Source: Algoriphagus boseongensis (GTDB taxonomy: Bacteria > Bacteroidota > Bacteroidia > Cytophagales > Cyclobacteriaceae). Taken from it: a stretch of DNA of 64,000 bases. This document shows positions 25,589-33,771 of the stretch, piece after piece; position 1 is the stretch's first letter; every line of letters begins with the position of its first letter. The translations under genes were made by a program, and so were the position numbers. Location: positions 620,001 to 684,000 of the forward strand of contig NZ_SNYF01000006.1 of assembly GCF_004362805.1 (NCBI RefSeq), read 5' to 3'. Under the pieces are notes generated by a model. The model was not told the DNA's origin and did no database searches. It saw nothing but the letters and a program-made list of their open reading frames with translations.

Positions 25589-27364
25589 ATGAATGTAACC
25601 GCTTTAGATTGGGGCATAATCGCTGCCTTCTTTCTTATTTCCTTATTGATAGGATTATTTTCCGCCAAATCCGCAGGAAGTTCAGCCAAAGAGTTTTTCC
25701 TTTCTGGAAGAAACATGCCTTGGTGGCTTTTGGGTGTGTCCATGGTCGCCACCACATTTTCTGCTGATACACCAAATCTCGTTACCGACATAGTCCGGAA
25801 GAATGGTGTGGCAGGGAACTGGGCCTGGTGGGCGTTTTTGTTGACAGGCATGTTGACTGTGTTCGTTTATGCTAAGCTCTGGAGAAGATCCGAGGTCACT
25901 ACGGATTTAGAGTTTTACGAATTAAGGTACTCCGGAAAAGGTGCAGCATTTCTGAGGGCTTTCCGGGCCATTTATTTGGGGGTATTCTTTAATGTGGTAA
26001 TTATGGCCACGGTATCCCTTGCAGCCATCAAAATAGGCGGAGTTATGCTTGGGCTTACTCCCATTCAAACCTTGCTGATTGCTTCTGTTGTAACGGTAAT
26101 TTATAGTTCCTTGGGAGGTTTGAAAGGGGTGTTGTTGACTGACTTTTTTCAGTTTTTCATTGCCATCATTGGTTCTTTTGGAGCTGCGTATTATGTTCTG
26201 GACCTTCCAGAAATCGGTTCTTTACAAGGACTTCTATCCCATGATGTAGTTTCTACCAAACTTGACTTCCTTCCGGATTTTTCTGATCCAAACGTTTATA
26301 TCCCGATTTTCATTTTGCCTATCGCCATCCAATGGTGGGCAACTTGGTATCCAGGTGCTGAACCAGGAGGGGGCGGCTATATCGCCCAGCGGATGCTTTC
26401 TGCAAAAGATGAGAAAAATGCCATTGGCGCCACTTTGTTTTTTAACGTAGCCCATTATGCACTGCGTCCTTGGCCTTGGATCATTGTAGCCTTAGGTTCT
26501 CTGGTGATATTTCCAACTATCGCGGACTTGCAGCAAGCATTTCCTCAAATCCCGATTGATAAACTTGGAGATGACTTGGCTTATTCAGCGATGTTGACTT
26601 TCCTTCCAACTGGGTTAATTGGAATTGTTTTGGCATCCTTGATAGCGGCAGTGATGTCTACCCTTTCCACACACTTAAACTGGGGCTCCAGCTATGTGGT
26701 GAATGATTTTTATCTACGCTTTGTAAAGCCTGATGCGTCTGACAAGCAGTTGGTGGCAGTTGGAAGAATTTCCACAGTGGTCTTAATGCTCCTTTCAGCC
26801 CTATTAGCTTTGGCACTGTCTTCCGCCTTGGATGCATTTCAGATTTTATTGCAAATCGGTGCCGGAACAGGCTTGATTTTCATTCTTCGCTGGTTCTGGT
26901 GGAGAATCAATGCCTACACAGAAATTTCAGCCATGGCAATTTCCTTTGTGGTGGCAATTTTCTTTGAAGTCATAAATCCTAAAATCGGGCTAATTGAAAT
27001 CGCTGCTGACCAGTCCTATTTGAAATTGATTTACTCAGTTTCCATTACCACAGTTGGATGGCTTTTGGTGACGTTCTTTACACAACCTGAAAAGGACGAG
27101 GTTTTGTTAAATTTTTATCGAAAAGTTACCCCAGCGTCAATGGGCTGGAAGAAAGTTTTGGACCGTTACCCTTCCGAAAAGCAGGAAAAAGGACAGTTGG
27201 GCACAGAAGTAGGATTGATGATCACAGGTACTTTCATGGTTTATGCAGCTTTATTTTCAACTGGATTTTTTATTTATGGAAATGTACTACCGGGTGTAAT
27301 AGCTGCCGTTATTTCGATAGTTGGTGCTATTGTTATTATTAGAGCCTGGAAAAAAATTCATTGA
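25589..27364 (+). CDS. Sodium:solute symporter (SSS family)
   Basis: 591 residues from the ATG at 25589, which begins right before the first helix (LDWGIIAAFFLISLLIGLFS); an in-frame upstream ATG at 25481 would add a 36-residue basic tail and is unlikely. About 13-14 transmembrane helices, with SSS landmarks KEFFLSGRNMPWWLLGVSMVATTFSADTP and VIYSSLGGLKGVLLTDFFQF. The substrate is not certain; close relatives carry sugars. Its divergent neighbour is an APH-type sugar kinase, so a sugar is favoured. A bidirectional terminator follows. Confidence 0.9.
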   Translation: MNVTALDWGIIAAFFLISLLIGLFSAKSAGSSAKEFFLSGRNMPWWLLGVSMVATTFSADTPNLVTDIVRKNGVAGNWAWWAFLLTGMLTVFVYAKLWRRSEVTTDLEFYELRYSGKGAAFLRAFRAIYLGVFFNVVIMATVSLAAIKIGGVMLGLTPIQTLLIASVVTVIYSSLGGLKGVLLTDFFQFFIAIIGSFGAAYYVLDLPEIGSLQGLLSHDVVSTKLDFLPDFSDPNVYIPIFILPIAIQWWATWYPGAEPGGGGYIAQRMLSAKDEKNAIGATLFFNVAHYALRPWPWIIVALGSLVIFPTIADLQQAFPQIPIDKLGDDLAYSAMLTFLPTGLIGIVLASLIAAVMSTLSTHLNWGSSYVVNDFYLRFVKPDASDKQLVAVGRISTVVLMLLSALLALALSSALDAFQILLQIGAGTGLIFILRWFWWRINAYTEISAMAISFVVAIFFEVINPKIGLIEIAADQSYLKLIYSVSITTVGWLLVTFFTQPEKDEVLLNFYRKVTPASMGWKKVLDRYPSEKQEKGQLGTEVGLMITGTFMVYAALFSTGFFIYGNVLPGVIAAVISIVGAIVIIRAWKKIH

Positions 27365-27381
27365 TATTTCCCATTTCATAA

Positions 27382-27420
27382 AAAACTCCTGCTTGATTTA
27401 ATCGAGCAGGAGTTTTCTTT
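27382..27420. terminator. Bidirectional intrinsic terminator
   Basis: 16-bp stem AAAACTCCTGCTTGAT / ATCGAGCAGGAGTTTT (one G-U) around TTA, flanked by A-run and T-rich tract, between convergent symporter and gldD. Confidence 0.9.
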
Positions 27421-27460
27421 TTTGAGAGAATGTATCATTCTCAAGGTGAATTTTTAAAAC

Positions 27461-28036
27461 TCATTGATCTACAAATTTCACTGAGTTCATTAGATGAGTC
27501 ATGTCAATTTTGATGTATTCGATTACAGGAGCAAGTGAGTCATTTTTCATGGCGGTGTTAAAGTACAAGGCCCCTCTCAGAAAATGATTGGTGGAATCGG
27601 TTACAAAAAACTGAAACTGCGTAGGAACTTCCCCGGTAAGCTCGGCTACCACAGCCGAATACCCATTTGGAGTGATTAAAACTCCTTCTTCTATACCATA
27701 AGCCTTGATTTGATGCTTTGCTGTCAGTTTGAAAGCATCATTGGATAATGTTCGGAATTCAGCCTCACTTCCAATTTTCTTATAAGTCAAATGGACCTTT
27801 GCTCCAAAATCCTTGTAATTCAAGTTGATCCAGGTCTTCTCTGATAAGTTAAAGGAATCTGGTTCCACCAGACTGTATTTGGATAGTTCCAGATTATAGG
27901 GATAGCCATTTTCCAGAGGAATATAACTGTGAGAAGGTAAATCAATTCGGTTGTAGCCGGGAGGTTTAGGCAGCCAGTTTTTTTCGCAAGAGGCAAGTGC
28001 TAAAGCCAAAATCAGAAATGGGAGTAATTTCTTCAT
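27461..28036 (-). CDS. gldD: Gliding motility lipoprotein GldD
   Basis: 191 residues with a lipoprotein signal (LILALALASCEKNW, Cys17). The mature start PKPPGYNRIDLPSHSYIPL is the hallmark of GldD, a lipoprotein needed for gliding and for the type IX secretion machinery in Flavobacterium. In many relatives gldD follows ssb and gldE; here neither is adjacent. A promoter overlaps the region directly before the ATG, with the -7 box ending 4 bases from the start codon. Its presence suggests gliding and/or type IX secretion in this organism. Confidence 0.9.
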   Translation of the reverse strand: MKKLLPFLILALALASCEKNWLPKPPGYNRIDLPSHSYIPLENGYPYNLELSKYSLVEPDSFNLSEKTWINLNYKDFGAKVHLTYKKIGSEAEFRTLSNDAFKLTAKHQIKAYGIEEGVLITPNGYSAVVAELTGEVPTQFQFFVTDSTNHFLRGALYFNTAMKNDSLAPVIEYIKIDMTHLMNSVKFVDQ

Positions 28037-28040
28037 GGAT

Positions 28041-28069
28041 CAAAATTAGGTTTTCCATTTGATTTCAAA
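28041..28069 (-). promoter_or_regulatory. gldD: Promoter of gldD, very close to the start codon
   Basis: On the minus strand TTTG (28069-28066), 17-base spacer, TAATTTTG (28048-28041). The ATG starts at 28036, four bases after the -7 box, so the mRNA may be leaderless or nearly so. Confidence 0.6.
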
Positions 28070-28072
28070 TGG
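28055..28072. promoter_or_regulatory. Perfect palindrome between gldD and the DinB gene
   Basis: CCATTTGA-TT-TCAAATGG. It covers the gldD -33 element and lies about 42 bases before the DinB-fold gene, so a regulator bound here could affect both directions. Confidence 0.5.
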
Positions 28073-28113
28073 GAATAGTGGAACTTTAACCTTACACCAA
28101 ACTCTTTTCAACG

Positions 28114-28644
28114 ATGAAAAATGGAATTAAAGTTACTTTGACCGCTATATTTTCTGCGGTATTGATGGTAGTAGGAACCCTGGCACAGGCCCAAACTACG
28201 AAGGAAGAGTTTATGTCCAAATGGGCTAATAGCAAGCAATTTACTTTGGATGTATTGGCTAAAATGCCTGATTCTGGGATGGATTACAAAACAGACCCGG
28301 GAGCGATGTCTTTTAAGGAGCAAATCCATCACATTGCCAGTGCAATTGTTGGGATTTCACAAGGGTTTTTGAAAGGATCTGCTGATGCTCCATCCATCGA
28401 TCTTGCTACTGCTACACGAGCTCAGCTTACTGAATACGTCGCTGCTTCTTATGATTATGGAGCTGCCGCTATGAAAGGCTTGAGCGCTACAGATGAGGCA
28501 GAAAAGATCGAGGTTTTTGGAAATATGGTTTCCCGACGTCAGATCGAAGCCTTGCTAATGGACCACAGTACACACCACAGAGGATCAGCCATTGCTTATT
28601 TGAGAGCCAATGGAGTGGAGCCACCGGCATTTGTTGGATTCTAA
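28114..28644 (+). CDS. Exported DinB-family protein
   Basis: 176 residues. A signal peptide (VTLTAIFSAVLMVVGTLAQAQ, cleavage near residue 27) precedes a four-helix DinB-like domain. The metal-binding His pattern is visible: IHHIAS near residue 72 and DHSTHHRGSAIAYLRANG (His151 and His155). DinB-fold enzymes are usually cytoplasmic and some act as bacillithiol S-transferases; a secreted copy is less usual. bshC of bacillithiol synthesis is in this window but not adjacent. The real activity is unknown. Confidence 0.85.
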   Translation: MKNGIKVTLTAIFSAVLMVVGTLAQAQTTKEEFMSKWANSKQFTLDVLAKMPDSGMDYKTDPGAMSFKEQIHHIASAIVGISQGFLKGSADAPSIDLATATRAQLTEYVAASYDYGAAAMKGLSATDEAEKIEVFGNMVSRRQIEALLMDHSTHHRGSAIAYLRANGVEPPAFVGF

Positions 28645-28664
28645 TTTGAGTCCATAGAAAGCAA

Positions 28665-28695
28665 AAAAGCAGCAGATAATTCTGCTGCTTTTTTA
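28665..28695. terminator. Bidirectional intrinsic terminator
   Basis: AAAAGCAGCAGA-taat-TCTGCTGCTTTT with A-run and T-run on either side; it ends both the DinB gene and the hydroxyproline operon. Confidence 0.9.
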
Positions 28696-28717
28696 TTTTA
28701 TAGCAATTAAGAATAGG

Positions 28718-29965
28718 TCAATTGTATCTACTTACCTCAAATCCCTTGATTTCAATGGATGAGGGCTTTTTCTGATGAAGTTCCGTAAGCAATTTACCTG
28801 TGGCAGGCCCCATAGTCACTCCCAGCATGGCATGGCCCGATCCCACCAAGACATTTTCATAACCCGGAGCATAACCTATATAGGGAAGCCCGTCCGGGGA
28901 ACAGGGACGTAGCCCTTTCCAGATATCTTTTTCATCAGGGAAATTTGCTTTGAAGTCAGGGTAATATTGATTGATGGATTCAAAAATCCCTTTTACCCGG
29001 TTCATATTGATTTTTTGATTCGTTCCCGCCACTTCCAAAGTGCCTCCAAAACGGATATAGTCTCCATAAGGACTCACCGCCACTTTCCGCTCTGTAAGAA
29101 TGGTTGGTAATTGAATTGCAGGCTGGTTTTCTTGAATGAAGCTATAGCCTTTGCCTCCCATTAAAGGAAGGGAAAACCCAAGTTGCTTAGCCAACTCTGC
29201 AGACCATGCTCCTGCTGCGAGGATTACCTTTCCTCCCTCGAGTTTTCCTTTATCAGTCAATACTGCCTCGATTTTATTGGAGGACTTTTCGAATCCAAGA
29301 ACTTGGGTATTGGGAAGTATTTTTACTCCCTTTTCGGTCAAATATTTCTTCAGATAGTTAAAAAGACCTGCAGGATCTAGGTGTGAATCTCCGGGGAAAA
29401 ATATTCCACCTCTAGATTTCACCTCTAGGTTTGGCTCAAGAGCTTGAACCTCCTTGGAATTTAGAATCTCTGCTTCCAAACCAAATTGTCTGGCCAAATG
29501 CGCCAGTTCAATTTCTTCCTTTTCTACTGCTTCAGTTTGGTAAATCATCACCAAGCCTTTTTTGGAAAGGAAGACTGAAGAATCTGGATGCTCAGCTTCA
29601 AATTCCTGAAAAAGTGATTTGCTGAATAGGGTGATTTGATTCAAATAAGGAATACTTCGATCTACCTGACTTTGAGAAGTGGCTTTGAAAAAAAGCATGC
29701 ACCAACGCAGCAGTTTATAATCCAAGCGGGGATGAATGTAAAAGGGGCTTTTGGAAGAAAACATCCACGCCATTCCTTTGGAAATCATACCCGGTGCAGC
29801 TAGCGGAATGATGTGACTGGGTGTGATCATCCCGGCATTTCCTGTGGAGCAATTTTGATTTAAATCGCTTTGGTCGATAACCGTTACTTCCACACCTTCC
29901 TTTTGAAGGAAATAGGCAGTGAAAAGTCCAACGACTCCCCCTCCGATAATGATTGTTGGTTTCAT
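28718..29965 (-). CDS. FAD-dependent D-amino acid dehydrogenase, probable D-hydroxyproline dehydrogenase
   Basis: 415 residues, DadA/DAO-type flavoprotein. The N-terminal dinucleotide-binding motif is IIIGGGVVGLFTAYFLQKEG and the C-terminal FAD block is GSGHAMLGVTMGPATGKLL. It is the last gene of a minus-strand operon with a 4-hydroxyproline epimerase, a semialdehyde dehydrogenase and a DHDPS-family enzyme, which points to oxidation of cis-4-hydroxy-D-proline to the pyrroline carboxylate as its job. Alone it could be annotated only as D-amino acid dehydrogenase; context gives the substrate. Confidence 0.88.
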   Translation of the reverse strand: MKPTIIIGGGVVGLFTAYFLQKEGVEVTVIDQSDLNQNCSTGNAGMITPSHIIPLAAPGMISKGMAWMFSSKSPFYIHPRLDYKLLRWCMLFFKATSQSQVDRSIPYLNQITLFSKSLFQEFEAEHPDSSVFLSKKGLVMIYQTEAVEKEEIELAHLARQFGLEAEILNSKEVQALEPNLEVKSRGGIFFPGDSHLDPAGLFNYLKKYLTEKGVKILPNTQVLGFEKSSNKIEAVLTDKGKLEGGKVILAAGAWSAELAKQLGFSLPLMGGKGYSFIQENQPAIQLPTILTERKVAVSPYGDYIRFGGTLEVAGTNQKINMNRVKGIFESINQYYPDFKANFPDEKDIWKGLRPCSPDGLPYIGYAPGYENVLVGSGHAMLGVTMGPATGKLLTELHQKKPSSIEIKGFEVSRYN

Positions 29966-30053
29966 GAAATAGTATCAAGTAGTAAGACTACTGGATCAAG
30001 AAATTTTTGCTTCCACCAATTCTTGATCTTTGTGTCTAATTTCTAATGTCTTT
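29966..30053. repeat. Structured intergenic element in the hydroxyproline operon (third gap)
   Basis: Contains AGTAGT-AAG-ACTACT and a 9-bp inverted repeat GATCAAGAA (29994-30002) / TTCTTGATC (30020-30028). It fills the 88-base gap between the epimerase and the FAD dehydrogenase genes. Confidence 0.5.
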
Positions 30054-31058
30054 TTAAATCACCTGAAATCCGTGCACGTAGGGATCATCGTCGTCCAGAA
30101 TGATGGTATTGTAGCCATATACTTTGGCCCAGCCTTCAATGCTTGGGACTATGGCTGGCTTTCCTGCAATTTCAGTGACTTCTTCGATTCTTCCGATAAA
30201 CTTGGACCCAATAAAGCTTTCATGGACAAATTCATCTCCCGGCTTTAGCCAACCTTTGGCAAACCATTGAGCCATTCGGGCTGAAGTTCCTGTTCCGCAA
30301 GGTGAGCGATCGATAGCTTTGTCCCCGTAGAAAACAGCATTTCTTGCCGTGCTGTTTTCTTCGATAGTTTTTCCGGTCCACATCACATGGGAAAGTCCAC
30401 GGATTCGATCGTGTTCTGGATGAACGAAATCATATTTCTCATTCATCTTCGAGCGAAGGTTTCTGGCCATTGAAATGAGTTGCTCGGCTTTGAAATGCTC
30501 TAATCCTGGGAAGTTTTCCTGAGGATCAATGATGCAGTAAAAGTTTCCACCATAAGCTACATCTACGGTCAGTTTGCCCAATTCCTCAATTTCAATTTCC
30601 AGATTTTCAGCTGCCAGATAGCTTTTAACATTAGTCAGCTTGACGGATTTTACCTTTTTGCCTTCCTGCTTATATTCTACCAAAACCAAACCTGCCGGAG
30701 CTTCCATTCTTAGAAATCCCGGGGTTTTAGGATGGATCAAACCCTCCTCAATGGCAATGGTAATGGTTCCAATAGTGCCATGTCCGCACATGGGTAGACA
30801 TCCTGAGGTCTCGATGAAAAGGACAGCAAAGTCATTTTCAGGATTGTGAGGAGGGAAAAGCATGGACCCGGACATCATGTCGTGACCTCTCGGTTCAAAC
30901 ATTAATCCGGTACGAATCCAATCCAGATTTTCCAGAAAATACTGGCGCTTTTCTAGCATATTATTCCCTTTTAGAAAAGGAACTCCACCTGAAACTACTC
31001 GGACGGGATTGCCGCAAGTGTGTGCGTCTATGCAGGAGAATGTGTGTCTTGAGGACAT
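30054..31058 (-). CDS. 4-hydroxyproline 2-epimerase (proline racemase family)
   Basis: 334 residues. Converts trans-4-hydroxy-L-proline to cis-4-hydroxy-D-proline. Both catalytic cysteines are present, Cys91 in MCGHGTIG and Cys254 in DRSPCGTGTSARMA; the Cys/Cys pair marks racemases and epimerases, while trans-3-hydroxyproline dehydratases carry Thr at the second place. The operon with a D-hydroxyproline dehydrogenase, a deaminase and an aldehyde dehydrogenase supports hydroxyproline over proline. Cytoplasmic. A close alternative is proline racemase, which the context disfavours. Confidence 0.9.
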   Translation of the reverse strand: MSSRHTFSCIDAHTCGNPVRVVSGGVPFLKGNNMLEKRQYFLENLDWIRTGLMFEPRGHDMMSGSMLFPPHNPENDFAVLFIETSGCLPMCGHGTIGTITIAIEEGLIHPKTPGFLRMEAPAGLVLVEYKQEGKKVKSVKLTNVKSYLAAENLEIEIEELGKLTVDVAYGGNFYCIIDPQENFPGLEHFKAEQLISMARNLRSKMNEKYDFVHPEHDRIRGLSHVMWTGKTIEENSTARNAVFYGDKAIDRSPCGTGTSARMAQWFAKGWLKPGDEFVHESFIGSKFIGRIEEVTEIAGKPAIVPSIEGWAKVYGYNTIILDDDDPYVHGFQVI

Positions 31059-31090
31059 TTTTATTTCAAGTTTCTAATTATTTCTTCATC

Positions 31091-31206
31091 TGAAATACAT
31101 TGAAATACCCTAGAAATAGACTTCGCCACGCTCAGTGAAATAAGAGATGTTTCCTTATTCCGTCCCGCTTGCGGGACCTATTTCTATCTTATTTCAATGT
31201 ATTTCA
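31091..31206. repeat. Structured intergenic element in the hydroxyproline operon (second gap)
   Basis: A perfect 17-bp inverted repeat, TGAAATACATTGAAATA (31091-31107) and its complement (31190-31206), bounds it. Inside are TAGAAATAG / CTATTTCTA (31111-31119 / 31178-31186) and the hairpin GTCCCGC-TT-GCGGGAC (31162-31177). TGAAATAAGA (31136-31145) could pair with 31187-31196 instead, giving competing folds. The right arm includes the stop codon of the aldehyde dehydrogenase gene. Confidence 0.75.
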
Positions 31207-32649
31207 CTGTCTGTATTCCCCGTTAACCAATCTCCAAATTCCCAATGGATTACCTTCTTTCAAAGCATCAGGAAGCAATTCCTGAGGCATATCCTGAAAA
31301 GCAATTGGTCTGGCAAAACGCTTGATCGCATGGGCTCCTACCGAAGTGCTGTTTGGAGCTGTGGTAGAAGGATAAGGGCCTCCATGCTGCATGGCATATC
31401 CTACTTCCACTCCTGTCGGTACTCCTTTAAACAAGAGCCTACCGCATTTTTCTTCCAAAAGATTGATTAGGAAAAGCTGATTTTTCAATTCCTCTTCATC
31501 CGCCCATACGGTAATGGTAAGCTGACCATGAAGGTGTTTGGCGATTTCTTCCAATTCTTCCTGACTTTGATAAACCACCATCATGGCAAATGCTCCGAAA
31601 ACCTCTTTTTGGAATATATGGTCAGATAACCAATCTGAAGCTTTGATTTCTGCCAAGGCTGTACTGCCATTGATCAGGTGCTTCGGATCGGCCACTTTTA
31701 CCCAGCGAAGTTCTTCCCGGGACTCCAAAAACTGGATGGAGTCATAGTAGGCTTGGGCAATTCCAGGATGAAGCATAGGGGCGGAGGCAATGTCTTTTAA
31801 TTCAGCAGAAATCGCATTTTCAAAAGCTTTCGCCTGAGATTCCGGCACGAAAATCAATCCCGGGTTGGTACAAAACTGTCCTACCCCTAAAGTCAGGGAA
31901 GAGACAAATGCTTTGGCTAGTCCGTCCAGGTTTTGTTCCAATTTCTTAGGAAAACAGAAAATAGGATTCACGGAACCCATTTCGGCATAAACAGGAATGG
32001 GTTCCTCTCGTTGGTTTGCCAGATCAAAAAGTGCTTTTCCACCTGCATGCGAACCAGTAAAGGCCACTGCCTTTGCCTGCGGATGCTTGACCAAGGCCTG
32101 TCCTTCTGTTATTCCTCCCTCTACGTGAGTAAATAGGGCTGAAGGAAGGCCACACTTTAAAATGGCTTCATGGATGCATTCAGCCACTTTTTTTGACGTT
32201 TCAGGGTGGGCAGGATGGGCTTTGTAAATTACCGGGCAGCCAGAGGCAAGGGCCGAAATGGTGTCTCCACCTGCGGTTGAGAATGCCAGAGGAAAATTAC
32301 TTGCACCGAATACGACCACTGGACCTATAGGAGTCAGCATCCTACGGATATCCGCCCTTGGAAGTGGAGTACGATCAGGCATTGCAGGATCAATAGTCGC
32401 TTCTATCCAAGAACCTTCCTTGACCAAATTGGCGAAAAGCTTGATTTGTCCGGTTGTTCTTCCCAGTTCACCGTTGATTCTTCCTTCTGGAAGATTGGAT
32501 TCCTTTACCGCCAAAGGCACAATTTCAGGGCGGTGGGATTCGAGAATTTCTGCCAGTGTTTCTAAAAACTCCCCCTTCTCCTTTCCAGACAGGTTTTTGT
32601 AAAAAAGGAAAGCTTCTTGAGCTGCATTGAAAATAGAATCGAAGTTCAT
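31204..32649 (-). CDS. 2,5-dioxovalerate (alpha-ketoglutaric semialdehyde) dehydrogenase
   Basis: 481 residues, aldehyde dehydrogenase superfamily. Cofactor and catalytic blocks are FTGSHAGGKALFDLA, the general-base Glu in VYAEMGSVNP and the catalytic Cys in GVGQFCTNPGL. The shape (about 480 residues, PIGPVVVFGASNFPLAFS) is that of the alpha-ketoglutaric semialdehyde dehydrogenases of hydroxyproline and pentose pathways. It oxidises the semialdehyde from the deaminase to 2-oxoglutarate, the last step of the pathway. The stop codon lies in an inverted repeat. Confidence 0.9.
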   Translation of the reverse strand: MNFDSIFNAAQEAFLFYKNLSGKEKGEFLETLAEILESHRPEIVPLAVKESNLPEGRINGELGRTTGQIKLFANLVKEGSWIEATIDPAMPDRTPLPRADIRRMLTPIGPVVVFGASNFPLAFSTAGGDTISALASGCPVIYKAHPAHPETSKKVAECIHEAILKCGLPSALFTHVEGGITEGQALVKHPQAKAVAFTGSHAGGKALFDLANQREEPIPVYAEMGSVNPIFCFPKKLEQNLDGLAKAFVSSLTLGVGQFCTNPGLIFVPESQAKAFENAISAELKDIASAPMLHPGIAQAYYDSIQFLESREELRWVKVADPKHLINGSTALAEIKASDWLSDHIFQKEVFGAFAMMVVYQSQEELEEIAKHLHGQLTITVWADEEELKNQLFLINLLEEKCGRLLFKGVPTGVEVGYAMQHGGPYPSTTAPNSTSVGAHAIKRFARPIAFQDMPQELLPDALKEGNPLGIWRLVNGEYRQ

Positions 32650-32654
32650 GGGTT

Positions 32655-32776
32655 TTTGAAATAAGGTGGAAATACAATTGAAAACCCCCCGATATATCGG
32701 GGTGAAATAGCATGGAATTCTATTTCAATATATTTCGTCCTGATGATAATCAGGACAAATTTCTAAAGTATTTCAG
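32655..32776. repeat. Structured intergenic element in the hydroxyproline operon (first gap)
   Basis: Three hairpins in a row: palindrome CCCCGATATATCGGGG (32687-32702), TGAAATAG / CTATTTCA (32703-32710 / 32720-32727), and GTCCTGAT-gata-ATCAGGAC (32737-32756). Words GGAAATACAATTGAAA and TTTCAATATATTTC resemble the arms of the element at 31091-31206. Confidence 0.75.
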
Positions 32777-32778
32777 AT

Positions 32779-33669
32779 TTAAATCTTTGGTCGGTTTTTG
32801 ATTCCCTCAGTAATTATTTTCTCAATTCTTACCCTTTCTTCTCCGATTAAAGTCAATCTTGGTGCCCTCACATGCTCTGAACCTACACCGCAATGTTGCT
32901 CTGCCAACTTGATGTATTGCACTAGTTTTGGATGAATGTCGAGTTCCAAAAGCGGAAGGAACCATCGGTAGATTTCTCTAGCTTCTTCGATTTTACCTTC
33001 TTGTACCAAGTTGAAAATGGCGACGGTTTCCTTTGGAAAAGCACAAACCAGACCTGCAACCCATCCTACAGCTCCCATCAGCAATTCTTCCAAAGCCAGA
33101 GTATCTACCCCACAAAGCAATTGGAATCGGTTACCAAATCGGTTGATCATTCGGGTGACATTGGAGATGTCTCGAGTGGATTCTTTGATGGCTTGGATAT
33201 TTGGGCAATCGGCAAGCTCAGCAAACATGTCTATAGTAACCAAGGTCTTATAATCTACCGGATTGTTGTAGATCATCATGGGGAGTTTGGTGGAGTTGGC
33301 GACGGTTTTGAAATAAGTCACCACTTCTCTTGCATCTGCCGCATAGCGCATCGGAGGCAAAATCATCAATCCTGATGCTCCCAATTCTTCGGCTTTTTTA
33401 GCCCAGAAAAGCGCATCTTGAGTAGCACCCTCTGCGATATTCAAAATCACCGGCACTCGTCCATTGATGTATTTTACTGTTTCTGAAGTAAGGGTGATTT
33501 TTTCTTCCTGAGAAAGCACTGAGCTTTCTCCCAAAGTGCCACCAAGAATGATCCCGTGAACTCCACTTTCCAATTGGAAGTCCAGGTTCTTGAAAAAAAG
33601 ATCCATATCCAGACTTCCGTCTGCGTGAAATTTGGTTGTGACCGCGGGGAATACGCCTTTCCAGTTCAT
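32779..33669 (-). CDS. DHDPS-family protein, probable 1-pyrroline-4-hydroxy-2-carboxylate deaminase
   Basis: 296 residues, class I aldolase fold of the dihydrodipicolinate synthase/NAL family. The Schiff-base Lys162 (AIKESTRD), Tyr134 (YNNP) and the GGTLGESS loop are all intact. True DapA is possible from fold alone, but it is the first gene of an operon with hydroxyproline epimerase, D-hydroxyproline dehydrogenase and semialdehyde dehydrogenase, so deamination of the hydroxy-pyrroline carboxylate to 2-oxoglutarate semialdehyde is the likely reaction. Divergent AraC regulator upstream. Confidence 0.88.
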   Translation of the reverse strand: MNWKGVFPAVTTKFHADGSLDMDLFFKNLDFQLESGVHGIILGGTLGESSVLSQEEKITLTSETVKYINGRVPVILNIAEGATQDALFWAKKAEELGASGLMILPPMRYAADAREVVTYFKTVANSTKLPMMIYNNPVDYKTLVTIDMFAELADCPNIQAIKESTRDISNVTRMINRFGNRFQLLCGVDTLALEELLMGAVGWVAGLVCAFPKETVAIFNLVQEGKIEEAREIYRWFLPLLELDIHPKLVQYIKLAEQHCGVGSEHVRAPRLTLIGEERVRIEKIITEGIKNRPKI

Positions 33670-33726
33670 AGTATGTTGTTTTAGCCCAATGGATTGGGGA
33701 TTAAATATTCATTTCAATTAGGATAT

Positions 33727-33734
33727 CAAAAGTA
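33727..33734 (-). promoter_or_regulatory. Candidate -7 box of the hydroxyproline operon
   Basis: CAAAAGTA reads TACTTTTG on the minus strand, matching TAnnTTTG. No clear -33 element is present, as expected for an activator-dependent promoter. The direct repeats at 33772-33811 would be about 50-90 bases upstream. Confidence 0.45.
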
Positions 33735-33771
33735 AGTGGCCTTTGAAGGAAAGTCTTTTACTGAATTAATC

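Noticed and set aside
31091..31206. Inverted repeat considered as ends of an insertion sequence or MITE
   Set aside because: No target-site duplication could be seen and there is no transposase; the right arm overlaps a gene end. A MITE-like origin is not excluded but not supported.
32932..33375. 147-codon open frame opposite the DHDPS-family gene
   Set aside because: Antisense to a well supported enzyme gene, no recognisable domain.
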